Assembly: GCF_004331685.1 (NCBI RefSeq)
Contig: NZ_SJSM01000003.1
Span: forward strand, 62,001 to 126,000
Length of the DNA stretch: 64,000 nt
Direction: 5' to 3'
Source: Pedobacter hiemivivus
GTDB lineage: Bacteria > Bacteroidota > Bacteroidia > Sphingobacteriales > Sphingobacteriaceae
Below, one piece after another: positions 25,883 to 35,492 of the stretch (positions are counted from its first letter, which is position 1; each line of letters opens with the position of its first letter). The notes under the pieces were generated by a model that had not been told where the DNA came from, did not search any database, and saw only the letters and a program-made list of their open reading frames with translations. Both the position numbers and the translations under genes were made by a program.

Positions 25883-26773
25883 ATGGATGCCAACGACCCA
25901 CTTTTAAAAGGAATTGAACAAGGGAATTTTAATGCCCTGGCGCGGGCAATTACCTTTGTAGAAAATGATATCCCTCCGGCTACTGAATTGTTAAGGACAT
26001 TGAAGGTTAACTCGAAAATTCCTGTAATAGGAATAACGGGGCCTCCGGGAGCGGGTAAAAGCACCTTGGTAAATGCAATTACAGCGCACATTGTAAAGGA
26101 GGGTAAAAAAATTGCCATTCTTGCCGTGGATCCTACTTCGCCATTTAATTTTGGATCTTTGTTAGGCGATAGGATCAGGATGTCCCAGCAGTTTAATAAC
26201 CCTAATGTGTACATCAGATCATTGGCAACTCGTGGGGCATTGGGAGGAATATCAGCAAAAACGATTGAAATTGTAGATGTTATAAAGGCGGCGGGGTTTG
26301 ATATGATCCTTGTTGAGACCGTTGGTGTTGGTCAGTCAGAGGTTGAGATTGCGGGACTTGCTGATAAAACAGTGGTTGTCCTTGTTCCAGAGTCGGGTGA
26401 TGAAATTCAAAATATAAAATCTGGCTTGATGGAGATTGCCCAAGGCTTTGTCGTGAATAAAGCGGATAGGGAGGGTGCTGATACATTTGCAAATAATCTT
26501 AAAAAATTGGTTCATCAGCAACACGAGTGCATTCCTGTGTTTAAAACTGTCGCTGATAAGCAGGAGGGGATAGCTGAGCTGTGTGAATGGTTGCTTCAGC
26601 CGGCTTTAATTGATAACGAACGTAAACCTTTTCTGCTGGCGGAAAAGGCCTTTAAAATTATCCAATATCATCGTATGGTAGGTATTGATAGACAGAAATT
26701 GCTTACGGAGCTTATTGAGGCTATGAAAAGCGCGGATTTTAACATTTATCGTTTTACTGATAACTGGGTTTGA
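25883..26773 (+). CDS. meaB: Methylmalonyl-CoA mutase-associated GTPase MeaB
   Basis: MeaB is the G-protein chaperone that loads and protects adenosylcobalamin on methylmalonyl-CoA mutase. The 296 residues contain the P-loop GPPGAGKST near 53, VDPTSPFNFGSLLGDRIRM near 85, FDMILVETVGVGQSE near 138 with the Walker B-like segment, and the base-recognition sequence NKAD near 190. The length is slightly below the usual 310-330. No mutase gene is adjacent. The gene is divergent from the glycan operon, with about 90 bases between the two start codons. Confidence 0.93.
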   Translation: MDANDPLLKGIEQGNFNALARAITFVENDIPPATELLRTLKVNSKIPVIGITGPPGAGKSTLVNAITAHIVKEGKKIAILAVDPTSPFNFGSLLGDRIRMSQQFNNPNVYIRSLATRGALGGISAKTIEIVDVIKAAGFDMILVETVGVGQSEVEIAGLADKTVVVLVPESGDEIQNIKSGLMEIAQGFVVNKADREGADTFANNLKKLVHQQHECIPVFKTVADKQEGIAELCEWLLQPALIDNERKPFLLAEKAFKIIQYHRMVGIDRQKLLTELIEAMKSADFNIYRFTDNWV

Positions 26774-27036
26774 CAGATTGATGGTTGACCTGTCTTAAAA
26801 ACAGGACTTTCCTGTATTGTGGCTTTAGGCTCTAATTATGCGGTTTTTTGGTGTTTTGTTTAAAAGTTAAAACTAGCTTGAAGTGTATTTTGAACACCAT
26901 TTAGTGGCATGGCTGTTCTTTTTTATGCAGAATCAAAAACTTTTAGTGATTTAAAGTGTTTATGCGATGTTAATAGCCCTAAATACCGTTATTTATTAAT
27001 AATTTAGAAGTTTGGAACGGAGTTTGTGTAAGTGTT
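26774..27036. other. Noncoding stretch after meaB
   Basis: I see no gene here. There is only a weak hairpin (CCTGT/ACAGG near 26790) after the meaB stop, and no convincing terminator. The sequence is AT-rich and leads into the ompA promoter. Confidence 0.5.
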
Positions 27037-27065
27037 TTGAGAATTTAAAAATTTGTTTAATTTTG
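27037..27065 (+). promoter_or_regulatory. Promoter of the OmpA-family gene
   Basis: A TTG -33 element (27037-27039) and a -7 box TAATTTTG (27058-27065) are 18 nt apart, which fits the Bacteroidota consensus well. Transcription would start near 27072, giving a leader of about 47 nt that is very A/T-rich, as expected for a highly expressed gene in this phylum. Confidence 0.75.
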
Positions 27066-27118
27066 CTACACAAAAAAATTATACAATTAAAATTTGTTTA
27101 ACCTTAAAAAAGAAAATT

Positions 27119-28477
27119 ATGAATTATTCTACTTTAAAAAAGGGTCTAGCAGCCTCTTTCGTAGCGATAGTTGGAGTAACAACTCTTGCTAGCGCTCAGG
27201 ATGCTACGACTTCTTCTTCTGCCAAGGTATTTGGTGGTAGAGGCCAGTACAGAACGTGGTCTATTGGTGTTAACGGTGGTGTTTTATCTCCATTTGTTGC
27301 TATCGGTGGTACTAACGATTTCAAAAATGCTGAAGTTAACTTAGGTTACGGCATTTCATTGAAAAAACAATTAGGTCATGCTTTTGGCATAGAAGGTAAC
27401 ATTTTCCGCGGAAAGATCTCTGGAACTAACAAAGATGCTCCTGGTCAAGTTCAAAATGGTACTAGAGCATTTGAAACTGAAATTGGTTACTCAGCTGACA
27501 TTAGAGGTGTTGTAAATGTAGCTACAGTAGATTTCTTGCGTCGTGAGAACTCTGTGAACTTTTACGTATCTGCTGGTTACGGTTTAATCGCTTATGCGCC
27601 TAAAGTAACTTTAGCAAATAATACTGTTGTTGACTGGAAAGATAAATCAGTTGGTACTGCAAGTGACTCACATGATGCTAAAACTTACGTTAAAGAAGCA
27701 TATATCCCAGTAGGTGTAGGTGTTAAATTTAAAGTTTCTGAGCGTGTAGCATTTAACTTAGGTTATACTATGCACTTCTTAGACGGAGATAACTTGGATG
27801 GAGTTTATGCAAATGGCGCTTCAAACAAAGATAAATTCTCTTACGGATATGCTGGATTAGAATTCTCTTTAGGTTCTAAATCTAAACCGGCTTTAGAGTG
27901 GGTTAACCCATTAGCTTTAATGTATGATGAATTGAAAGATCCATCTTTACGTAATGAAGTTGAAGCTTTAAAAACTCGTGTATCTGCTGTTGAACAATCT
28001 ATTGAAGGTTTGAAAAAAGATAGCGATGGTGATGGTGTTTCTGATCAATTCGACAAATGTCCAGGTACTCCTGCAGGAACAGCTGTTGATGGTTCAGGAT
28101 GTCCTCTACCTAAAGTAGAGACAGTTGTAGCTCCAAACACTGGTAACTTAACTGGTTTTGAAACTATCCAATTTGAATTCAACTCTTCAGTTTTAAAAAC
28201 TGAGTCTTACCCTACTTTAGATAAATTATCTTCAGTATTGCGTGAAAACGGTGGTAAAGTAACTGTAAACGGTTACGCTTCAAGCGAAGGTACTGCTGCA
28301 TACAATGTGAAATTATCTAAAGACAGAGCTAACTCTGTTAAAACTTACTTAGTTAACTCTGGTGTTAACGCTAGTCAAGTTGTAACTAAAGGTCATGGTG
28401 AAGCTAATCCAATCGCTTCAAACGATACTGAAGAAGGTCGTATCCAAAACCGTCGTGTTGAATCAGCTAGAAACTAA
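27119..28477 (+). CDS. OmpA-family outer membrane protein with TSP3 repeats
   Basis: The 452-residue protein has a signal peptide (MNYSTLKKGLAASFVAIVG, cut near ASAQ), an outer-membrane beta-barrel (about 40-270), a thrombospondin type 3 calcium-binding segment (DSDGDGVSDQFDKCPGTPAG near 300) and an OmpA peptidoglycan-binding domain (about 345-452) ending in GRIQNRRVE. It tethers the outer membrane to the wall and is usually among the most abundant proteins. I chose the ATG at 27119 because the frame's earlier start lacks a signal and lies inside the promoter. Codon use looks strongly biased towards preferred codons. A strong terminator follows. Confidence 0.93.
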   Translation: MNYSTLKKGLAASFVAIVGVTTLASAQDATTSSSAKVFGGRGQYRTWSIGVNGGVLSPFVAIGGTNDFKNAEVNLGYGISLKKQLGHAFGIEGNIFRGKISGTNKDAPGQVQNGTRAFETEIGYSADIRGVVNVATVDFLRRENSVNFYVSAGYGLIAYAPKVTLANNTVVDWKDKSVGTASDSHDAKTYVKEAYIPVGVGVKFKVSERVAFNLGYTMHFLDGDNLDGVYANGASNKDKFSYGYAGLEFSLGSKSKPALEWVNPLALMYDELKDPSLRNEVEALKTRVSAVEQSIEGLKKDSDGDGVSDQFDKCPGTPAGTAVDGSGCPLPKVETVVAPNTGNLTGFETIQFEFNSSVLKTESYPTLDKLSSVLRENGGKVTVNGYASSEGTAAYNVKLSKDRANSVKTYLVNSGVNASQVVTKGHGEANPIASNDTEEGRIQNRRVESARN

Positions 28478-28496
28478 TTATTTCTAATTAAATACG

Positions 28497-28532
28497 AAAA
28501 AGAGGGCTTCAATTTTGAAGCCCTCTTTTTTT
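28497..28532 (+). terminator. Terminator of the OmpA-family gene
   Basis: AAAAAGAGGGCTTCAA pairs perfectly with TTGAAGCCCTCTTTTT around a 2-nt loop, ending in a long T-run. The right arm also contains the TTG that serves as the -33 box of the next gene. Confidence 0.93.
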
Positions 28533-28546
28533 TATTTATACCTTTG
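28515..28546 (+). promoter_or_regulatory. Leaderless promoter of the 46-aa membrane protein gene
   Basis: A TTG at 28515-28517 and TACCTTTG at 28539-28546 are separated by 21 nt. Only 7 nt separate the -7 box from the ATG at 28554, so transcription would begin at or next to the start codon. Confidence 0.55.
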
Positions 28547-28553
28547 TGTAAGT

Positions 28554-28694
28554 ATGTATTTATTCAGAAAAAAGGATTCGAACAGGCCAACAAATACCAA
28601 TATAAAAATCATGCACATCATCAATGCTATTGCTATTGTGATGTTTGTAGGAGGTGTTTTATGGAAATTAATTGATTGGCTTTTTTTAAGCTGA
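28554..28694 (+). CDS. Small membrane protein, DUF6728-like
   Basis: A 46-residue frame begins MYLFRKKDSNRPTNTNIKIM, followed by one transmembrane helix (about 22-40) and a short tail. I recognise this as the pattern of DUF6728, a short family conserved in Sphingobacteriia and other Bacteroidota; its function is unknown. It was found by reading the gap between the OmpA gene and ridA. The leaderless promoter directly in front supports it as a real gene. Confidence 0.68.
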   Translation: MYLFRKKDSNRPTNTNIKIMHIINAIAIVMFVGGVLWKLIDWLFLS

Positions 28695-28737
28695 ATTTAA
28701 ACAACATCATAACTCTTAATATTAATTGAATACTGAT

Positions 28738-29118
28738 ATGAATACGGTAATAAACACCACTGATGCTCCGGCTCCAATTGGACCATATAGTCAGGCAGTA
28801 ATTGCTAATGGCTTTTTATTTTTGTCAGGTCAGGTAGCTATAAATCCTGAAACGGGTGACCTAACTCAATCTTCAATAAAGGAAGAAACACACCAGGTAA
28901 TGAGAAACATTAAAGCTGTTTTACTTGAAGCTTCTTATGAATTTGAAGATGTGGTAAAGACGACCATTTTTTTGTCAGACATGGGCTTATTTGCTGAAGT
29001 GAATGAAGTGTATGGTTCTTATTTTGACAAGAACTTTCCTGCTCGTGAAACGGTTGCTGTAAAAGGATTGCCAAAGGGCGTAAACGTGGAAATTTCGATG
29101 ACTGCATATAAAGCTTAA
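28738..29118 (+). CDS. ridA: RidA family enamine/imine deaminase
   Basis: RidA hydrolyses reactive 2-aminoacrylate and related imines formed by PLP enzymes, protecting metabolism. The 126-residue protein has DAPAPIGPYSQAVIANGFLF at the start, and the catalytic arginine lies in FPARETVAVKGLPKGVNVEI. The frame has an earlier TTG at 28726, but the ATG at 28738 gives the normal RidA start. It is followed within four bases by an EamA permease gene, so the two are probably co-transcribed, possibly together with recG. Confidence 0.93.
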   Translation: MNTVINTTDAPAPIGPYSQAVIANGFLFLSGQVAINPETGDLTQSSIKEETHQVMRNIKAVLLEASYEFEDVVKTTIFLSDMGLFAEVNEVYGSYFDKNFPARETVAVKGLPKGVNVEISMTAYKA

Positions 29119-29121
29119 ATT

Positions 29122-30033
29122 TTGCCGAAATCTAATTTACGGTACTTTTTTGCAGGGATTTTATCTTTTGCTATCTGGGGTTTTTTCTCGATTCCATTAA
29201 GAAATCTGAAGGCTTTTCCTTCAGAAGAGATCTTGTATTATCGTATTTTTACCTCCCTTATTTTTATTTGGCTTGCTATTCTTGTATTCAGAAGAAAAGA
29301 GCTTAAAAAGGATCTCGTTTATCTTTCGTTTATTACGAACAGGGAGAGGCGCAATATTCTATTGCAGTTAATTGGCTCTACGTTGCTGCTCACATCTAAC
29401 TGGTATACTTATATCTACGCCGTAAATAACGTGAGTTTGCAATCGGCGGCCTTTGCTTATATGGTATGCCCGCTGATTACCGCTTTTGGAGGATTCTTGA
29501 TTTTAAAAGAATCATTATCCAGGCTGAAATTGATATCCCTTGGTATAGCTTTATTGAGTATTTTGTTGTTGGCCACCGGTTCATTTGTAGAAGTGCTATG
29601 GTCGGTAATCATTGCTTCATTGTATGCATTTTACCTCATTATACAGCGCAAAATGCAACATTTGGATAAGTTAAATGTATTGGCTGTCCAAATAGGTTTT
29701 GCAGTTATACTAATGTTGCCTTTTTATTTATTGAAACATGAAGGCTTTCCTCAGGACTTATGGTTTTGGGGAAATATTACACTAATTGCTGTCTTTTTCA
29801 CCATAATTCCTTTGTTTTTAAGTTTATTTGCATTAATAGGAATTCCGTCGTCAACGTTGGGGATTATTATTTATATAAATCCCATTATAGCCTTTACGGT
29901 AGCTATTTTCTACTTCGGTGAATATGTTGATGCACATCAATTGTTCGCTTACTTATTACTGCTACTATCGGTAGTTGTATTTAATTGGGCTATCATAAAA
30001 GATATCTTTACATTTAAGAGAAAAAATATTTAA
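29122..30033 (+). CDS. EamA (RarD-like) drug/metabolite permease
   Basis: The 303-residue inner-membrane protein has about ten hydrophobic segments, in the two-EamA-domain layout of the drug/metabolite transporter superfamily. AIWGFFSIPLRNL and LLLTSNWYTYIYAVNNVSLQ are typical of the RarD subgroup. The substrate is unknown. Translation begins at TTG, 3 bases after the ridA stop. The stop is 4 nt before the recG start. Confidence 0.88.
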   Translation: MPKSNLRYFFAGILSFAIWGFFSIPLRNLKAFPSEEILYYRIFTSLIFIWLAILVFRRKELKKDLVYLSFITNRERRNILLQLIGSTLLLTSNWYTYIYAVNNVSLQSAAFAYMVCPLITAFGGFLILKESLSRLKLISLGIALLSILLLATGSFVEVLWSVIIASLYAFYLIIQRKMQHLDKLNVLAVQIGFAVILMLPFYLLKHEGFPQDLWFWGNITLIAVFFTIIPLFLSLFALIGIPSSTLGIIIYINPIIAFTVAIFYFGEYVDAHQLFAYLLLLLSVVVFNWAIIKDIFTFKRKNI

Positions 30034-30037
30034 AGCT

Positions 30038-32143
30038 TTGTTTGCATCTACCTTAGATACGACTATCGAATTTCTGAAGGGCGTGGGGCCTAAACGTGCA
30101 GAACTTTTGCAAAAGGAGCTGGGTATTTTTACTTACGACCAATTGCTCAATTATTTTCCATTTAGGTATATTGACAGGACAAGGTTTTATAAAATTAACG
30201 AACTGAGCCCTGAGCTTCCTTATGTGCAGATATTAGGACGGATTACAGGTAAAGAACAAATTGGCGAAAAACATAAGAAGCGAATTGTAGCCCGTTTGAC
30301 TGACGAAACTGGTTCCATTGAATTGGTGTGGTTTCAAAGTTTAAAATGGGTAGATGAGCATGTGATGAAAGGGAAGGTTTATATTGTATTTGGTAAGCCG
30401 ACGGTATTTAATGGGAGTTTTAGTATCTCGCACCCTGAATTGGAAAGTTATCCGAGGCCTGCCACCATTACTGGTAACCTTAGGCTACAACCAGTTTACA
30501 ATTCGACAGAGAAATTAAAGAAGTTTTTTTTGGATAGTAAGGGTATTCAAAAGCTGCAAACCTTATTGCTGGAACAACATCTTTTTGAAGTTAAGGAGAC
30601 TATACCTCCTTATATTCTCGAAAAATATCACATGATATCAAGGAAGGAATCTATTTTAAATATCCACTTTCCTAAAGATGTTGCTTTATTAAAAAAGGCT
30701 GAGAGTAGATTGAAGTTTGAGGAGCTATTCTTTATTCAATTGCAGTTGTTGTACAATAAACAACTTAGAGAGCTGAAATTTAAAGGACACTTGTTTCCGT
30801 TAGTCGGGGAACGTGTAAACACATTTTATAATGAAATACTTCCTTTCGAACTTACTGGTGCACAGAAACGCGTAATCAAAGAAATTAGAATGGATACCCA
30901 GCGCGGTATTCAGATGAATCGTTTGGTGCAGGGAGATGTTGGGAGCGGTAAAACGGCGGTAGCTTTAATGAGTATGCTACTGGCTAATGACAACGGCTAT
31001 CAGGCCTGTATGATGGCGCCTACAGAGATATTGGCTCGTCAGCACTATGAATCAATCAGTTCGTTATTAAAGGATCGCCTGATTAAGGTCTCCATACTTA
31101 CTGGCAGTACAACCAAGAAGCAACGTACGCAGCTACACCTGGCATTGGAAGCAGGTGAGATCGATATTTTAGTGGGAACACACGCTTTGATCGAAGATAA
31201 GGTTGTATTTAAAAACCTTGGTCTGGTAGTGATTGATGAACAACACCGTTTTGGAGTTGAGCAACGCGCTAAGCTGTGGCGTAAAAATATTGTACCCCCA
31301 CATATATTGGTGATGACGGCTACTCCGATACCAAGGACGCTCGCGATGACGCTGTACGGTGATTTGGATGTGTCTGTGATCGACGAATTGCCTGTGGGCA
31401 GGAAACCAATTGAAACGAAACATTTGTTTGAAGGGCAGCGTTTGCGGATGTTTGGTTTTATGAAACAGGAGATTGCCAAGGGGCGACAGGTTTATGTGGT
31501 TTATCCATTGATTAAGGAAAGTGAGAAGTTGGATCTTTTGCATCTCGAGGCTGGGATAGAACAGATGAGCTATCAGTTTCCGAGGCCAGATTATCAGATT
31601 AGTATTGTGCATGGTAAAATGAGCAACGCCGATAAACAATACGAAATGCAGCAGTTTATTGATGGCAAAAGTCAGATTATGGTAGCTACGACTGTAATCG
31701 AAGTGGGCGTTAATGTTCCGAATGCTTCGGTTATGATCATTGAAAATGCAGAGCGCTTTGGACTTTCACAATTGCACCAATTACGTGGTCGGGTAGGGCG
31801 TGGTGCCGAGCAATCTTTCTGTATTCTAATGTCTGGAAACAAATTAAGTGCAGACGGGAAATTACGTCTGGAAACCATGGTGAAAACCAGTAACGGGTTT
31901 GAAATTTCAGAAATAGACCTGCAACTCCGTGGCCCCGGTGATATTACCGGTACTCAGCAAAGTGGGGTGTTGGAACTGAAATTGGCGGACTTGGCAAAGG
32001 ATCAGCTCATTTTGCAGGAAGCCAGAAATACAGTTATAGAATTACTGACTGTAGATCCTCATCTGGAATTGCCCGAAAATAGTTTGCTGAAGACCTATCT
32101 TGCTAAAAGGCGTCGCGGTATTGCCTTTGATAAGATTTCTTAA
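30038..32143 (+). CDS. recG: ATP-dependent DNA helicase RecG
   Basis: RecG reverses stalled replication forks and processes branched DNA. The 701-residue protein has the N-terminal wedge/OB domain (about 60-155), Walker A GDVGSGKTAVA near 301, the DExH-type motif DEQHRFG near 397, MTATPIPRTLAM near 425 and the C-terminal helicase domain with QLRGRVGRG near 585. It starts with TTG at 30038, four bases after the permease stop. The stop codon directly abuts the stop of the convergent serine hydrolase gene. Confidence 0.95.
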   Translation: MFASTLDTTIEFLKGVGPKRAELLQKELGIFTYDQLLNYFPFRYIDRTRFYKINELSPELPYVQILGRITGKEQIGEKHKKRIVARLTDETGSIELVWFQSLKWVDEHVMKGKVYIVFGKPTVFNGSFSISHPELESYPRPATITGNLRLQPVYNSTEKLKKFFLDSKGIQKLQTLLLEQHLFEVKETIPPYILEKYHMISRKESILNIHFPKDVALLKKAESRLKFEELFFIQLQLLYNKQLRELKFKGHLFPLVGERVNTFYNEILPFELTGAQKRVIKEIRMDTQRGIQMNRLVQGDVGSGKTAVALMSMLLANDNGYQACMMAPTEILARQHYESISSLLKDRLIKVSILTGSTTKKQRTQLHLALEAGEIDILVGTHALIEDKVVFKNLGLVVIDEQHRFGVEQRAKLWRKNIVPPHILVMTATPIPRTLAMTLYGDLDVSVIDELPVGRKPIETKHLFEGQRLRMFGFMKQEIAKGRQVYVVYPLIKESEKLDLLHLEAGIEQMSYQFPRPDYQISIVHGKMSNADKQYEMQQFIDGKSQIMVATTVIEVGVNVPNASVMIIENAERFGLSQLHQLRGRVGRGAEQSFCILMSGNKLSADGKLRLETMVKTSNGFEISEIDLQLRGPGDITGTQQSGVLELKLADLAKDQLILQEARNTVIELLTVDPHLELPENSLLKTYLAKRRRGIAFDKIS

Positions 32144-33385
32144 TTAATCCTCATCGCTTCCGGGTAAAGATCCTGCGCCAGAATAGGCTCCCTTACGAAT
32201 AACTGGTACGCCAAGGTGCTTATATAGTTCATCGAGGTGCATCAGACTGCCATTGGTTAAATTGCCTAGAAATATAACGACTATATCCTTTTGGAAATCG
32301 CGTACATAGATGTGTCTGAACCCGTGCCACCAACCTGTGTGGTACACTACTTTTCTATCTTTTTCTCCGTCAAACATACGCCAGCCATAGCCATAATTAA
32401 AATGACCTTTAATAGCTTTGTTTCGGCCTCTGTACGCTGAATCCAGACTTTTTTGTGTTAATAGTCTACCGTTCTTTAAATATTTATCATATAAGACTAA
32501 GTCATGCAAAGTACTGTAAATACCTTTATCGCCAACAGGACCATCTAAAAAGTTTTGCACTACAGAGTATCGCCAGCTGTTACGATCATGACCTACAACG
32601 TCTACAGGGATTTTCTCATACTCTGCTTTAGAATAAACATGTGTGTTTTTCATCCCGGCCGGCTTAAATATATGTTCCATCATATATTGGGAGTAGCGTT
32701 GCCCAGTTACCTTTTCAATAATTGCACCCAGCACCATAAAGTTCGAGTTGTTGTAATGGAAAAGTCTGTCAGGTTTGGTATATGGATTAGGTTTTTTATC
32801 AGCAATTACCTGCATTACTTCCTGGTTTGATACTCCTTTTTTCATGTCGCGTTTTTCCTTACGCCAGATATCGTCAATGAAATAAACGTAATTCATCATT
32901 CCACTACGGTGCGATAGTAGTAATTCTACAGTTATCCCGTCATAAGGGAAGTTTGGGTAGAATTTTTTCACATCGTCTGTAAGTTTAAGCTTTCCTGTTT
33001 CAACCAGTTGCATAATTGCAACACCGGTAAAGGTTTTGGTAATAGAAGCTAGCTCGAATTCTGAGTTTATTTTCAGGCTGTCGCGATGTAGGTAATCCGC
33101 CCAGCCAACAGCTTTTTCATAAATGATTTTTCCACCCTTTGCTACCAGTACGTTTCCATTGAAGCTATATTTTTTATGTAAGTTTTGTACAAAATCGGCA
33201 ATCCATTTATCACCTTTTGCCGGATTGTATACCAATAATAAACTATCCGCCTTATCGTCTTCAGGTATTCTTACTTTTTTATCTGCTTCTGCCTTCTTGG
33301 CTTTTTCTGCCGGACTTGAACAGGATGATAATGATAATATGGCTAATGATAAGGCTATAGTTAGTTGACGAAATTTCATGGACAA
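32144..33385 (-). CDS. Serine hydrolase lipoprotein (class C beta-lactamase-like)
   Basis: The 413-residue lipoprotein has a lipobox (LSLSSC) and a Lys/Ala-rich linker, then a beta-lactamase/DD-peptidase-like domain. The nucleophile motif S-x-x-K is in ELASITKTFTG near residue 113, and the tyrosine motif in FHYNNSNF near 210. Near 340-345 there is HTGWWHG, equivalent to the KTG box. It probably acts on envelope peptides or esters; beta-lactamase activity cannot be concluded. It is monocistronic and convergent with recG. Confidence 0.88.
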   Translation of the reverse strand: MSMKFRQLTIALSLAILSLSSCSSPAEKAKKAEADKKVRIPEDDKADSLLLVYNPAKGDKWIADFVQNLHKKYSFNGNVLVAKGGKIIYEKAVGWADYLHRDSLKINSEFELASITKTFTGVAIMQLVETGKLKLTDDVKKFYPNFPYDGITVELLLSHRSGMMNYVYFIDDIWRKEKRDMKKGVSNQEVMQVIADKKPNPYTKPDRLFHYNNSNFMVLGAIIEKVTGQRYSQYMMEHIFKPAGMKNTHVYSKAEYEKIPVDVVGHDRNSWRYSVVQNFLDGPVGDKGIYSTLHDLVLYDKYLKNGRLLTQKSLDSAYRGRNKAIKGHFNYGYGWRMFDGEKDRKVVYHTGWWHGFRHIYVRDFQKDIVVIFLGNLTNGSLMHLDELYKHLGVPVIRKGAYSGAGSLPGSDED

Positions 33386-33511
33386 TGCAATACAGGTTAA
33401 AAAGTCGAAAAATAAGGATTTTTACCCCTTTAAACGTAAAAGAGTTTTAAACATTGTAAACTTTGTCGTTGATTAATTACATAAATCCAACTCATTGAGG
33501 CATAAAAACTT

Positions 33512-33519
33512 TAAATTTG
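33512..33519 (+). promoter_or_regulatory. -7 box of fumC
   Basis: TAAATTTG matches TAnnTTTG, 22 nt before the fumC ATG. A TTG lies 14 nt upstream, somewhat close for a -33 element, so only the -7 box is claimed. Confidence 0.5.
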
Positions 33520-33541
33520 CGACAACAAAAAAAAGAATACT

Positions 33542-34939
33542 ATGAATTTTAGAACCGAACACGATACGATGGGTGAAGTGCAGGTGCCTGCTGATAAATA
33601 TTGGGGTGCTCAAACTGAACGTTCAAGAAATAACTTCAAAATTGGTCCGGAGGCTTCTATGCCTAAAGAGATCATTCATGCTTTTGGATATTTGAAAAAA
33701 GCAGCGGCATTAGCAAATACAGAACTGGGTGTTTTATCACAAGATAAAGCAACTTTGATTGCAAAAGCTTGTGATGAGGTGATTGCAGGTAGCTTAGATG
33801 ATCAATTCCCATTGGTGATTTGGCAAACGGGTTCAGGTACGCAAAGTAACATGAATGCCAATGAGGTTATCGCTTATCGTGCGCACGTTTTGAATGGTGG
33901 AGATCTGGCTGATGATAAAAAAGTTTTGCATCCTAATGATGACGTAAATAAATCGCAGTCATCAAATGATACTTACCCTACTGCAATGCACATTGCGGCT
34001 TATAAACAAGCCGTTGAAGTTACGGTTCCGGGATTAGAAAAATTATATAAAACCCTTGTCGCTAAATCTGAAGAATTTGCTACAATCGTAAAAACAGGAC
34101 GTACTCACTTTATGGATGCTACTCCTTTAACTCTTGGACAAGAGTTTTCTGGCTATGCACAACAAGTTAGTAATGGTCTTAGAGCTATTAAAAATGCTTT
34201 GGTAATGATCAGTGAGGTAGCTTTAGGCGGTACAGCTGTTGGTACAGGTTTAAATACGCCTAAAGGTTACGATGTATTGGTGGCTAAAAAGATAGCGGAT
34301 TTAACAGGCTTGCCTTTTGTTACTGCGCCTAATAAATTCGAAGCTTTAGCTGCGCATGATGCAATGGTAGAGCTTTCTGGTGCATACAAGCGTGTGGCGG
34401 TTTCATTAATGAAAGTTGCAAATGATGTAAGGATGTTAAGCTCGGGCCCGCGTTCTGGCATCGGGGAGATCATTATTCCTGATAACGAACCGGGATCTTC
34501 TATCATGCCAGGTAAGGTTAACCCTACACAACCAGAAGCATTAACAATGGTTTGTGCTCAGGTGATTGGAAATGATGTTGCTGTAAGTATCGGTGGGGCT
34601 ACAGGCCATTTTGAACTGAATGTGTTTAAACCTGTAATTGCGGCCAACGTTTTACAATCGGGACGTTTGATTGGAGATGCTTGCGTTTCATTTAATGACC
34701 ATTGCGCTGCCGGAATTCTTCCAAATCTTCCAGAGATAAAAAAACATTTGGAAAACTCTTTAATGCTAGTGACGGCATTAAATCCTCATGTTGGTTACGA
34801 GAATGCAGCAAAGATTGCAAAGAAAGCACATAAAGAAAATAAAACCTTAAGAGATGCTGCAATTGAATTAGGCCTATTAACCGGTGAACAATTTGATGAG
34901 TGGGTTCGTCCAGAGGATATGGTTGGTAGTTTAAAATAA
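33542..34939 (+). CDS. fumC: Class II fumarate hydratase
   Basis: Fumarase interconverts fumarate and L-malate in the citric acid cycle. The 465-residue protein is of the iron-independent class [23 protein letters not shown] at the start, [14 protein letters not shown] near 100, [20 protein letters not shown] near 185 and the catalytic loop [11 protein letters not shown] near 318. Length and motifs are standard. A small lipoprotein gene follows after 15 nt and is likely in the same transcript. Confidence 0.96.
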   Translation: MNFRTEHDTMGEVQVPADKYWGAQTERSRNNFKIGPEASMPKEIIHAFGYLKKAAALANTELGVLSQDKATLIAKACDEVIAGSLDDQFPLVIWQTGSGTQSNMNANEVIAYRAHVLNGGDLADDKKVLHPNDDVNKSQSSNDTYPTAMHIAAYKQAVEVTVPGLEKLYKTLVAKSEEFATIVKTGRTHFMDATPLTLGQEFSGYAQQVSNGLRAIKNALVMISEVALGGTAVGTGLNTPKGYDVLVAKKIADLTGLPFVTAPNKFEALAAHDAMVELSGAYKRVAVSLMKVANDVRMLSSGPRSGIGEIIIPDNEPGSSIMPGKVNPTQPEALTMVCAQVIGNDVAVSIGGATGHFELNVFKPVIAANVLQSGRLIGDACVSFNDHCAAGILPNLPEIKKHLENSLMLVTALNPHVGYENAAKIAKKAHKENKTLRDAAIELGLLTGEQFDEWVRPEDMVGSLK

Positions 34940-34954
34940 GCACTTAATATTTGT

Positions 34955-35455
34955 ATGGGAATGTTGAGATTGGCATTTTATCTGTTGCTTATTTTGTGTG
35001 TATCTGCCTCGTGCAGAAGGTTACCTGATGTTCAGGGAAAAGGAGAAGCTTTTTTGCAAGGTATATGGAATCAAGACAGTATCAAAAATTCGGATAAACT
35101 GTTGAGTTATACACAGCATAAGTTTAAGTTTACCTGTGACTCGTTTTATGTTGACCTGACCACACACTCCAAAGTGAACTACTATTCGGACTCCTGCTTT
35201 AACGGTGGGGTGTGGAAAGAATACGCTAAAGGGGTATATGCAGTAAGGGGAGATAGCTTATTTTTAGCAGGAACTTACACTAAGGCAAATTATAAACAAA
35301 AGGTGTCGGGCTGTTACCAGATTGGAAGATATGAAAAAGCTTTTTACATTAAATCTTCTGAACCTAGCAGCCTGCATCTGGAAAGTGTAGGTAATCAAAG
35401 GGAATGTAATCTGATTTTAAAGGAACGGATTATTTGCGTGCCTAAAGAATTGTAA
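34955..35455 (+). CDS. Small lipoprotein of unknown function
   Basis: The 166-residue protein has a signal with lipobox CVSASC (Cys about residue 20) and is otherwise rich in beta-strand-forming residues, with seven further cysteines. Proteins next to class II fumarase in this family of bacteria can be mislabelled as fumarase by neighbourhood; nothing in this sequence supports an enzyme. The role is unknown. It is probably transcribed with fumC. Confidence 0.7.
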   Translation: MGMLRLAFYLLLILCVSASCRRLPDVQGKGEAFLQGIWNQDSIKNSDKLLSYTQHKFKFTCDSFYVDLTTHSKVNYYSDSCFNGGVWKEYAKGVYAVRGDSLFLAGTYTKANYKQKVSGCYQIGRYEKAFYIKSSEPSSLHLESVGNQRECNLILKERIICVPKEL

Positions 35456-35492
35456 TACCTGATATCGCTATGATAAGCATAATTATACATCG

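Noticed and set aside
28560..28600. GGATTCGAAC (reverse of a tRNA T-loop sequence) at the OmpA-ridA gap
   Set aside because: On the minus strand the flanking bases do not form a T-stem and no anticodon or acceptor stem fits. The stretch encodes the 46-aa membrane protein.
34955..35455. Annotation as a second fumarase
   Set aside because: No fumarase motif is present. The protein is a small lipoprotein; only its position next to fumC suggests such a label.
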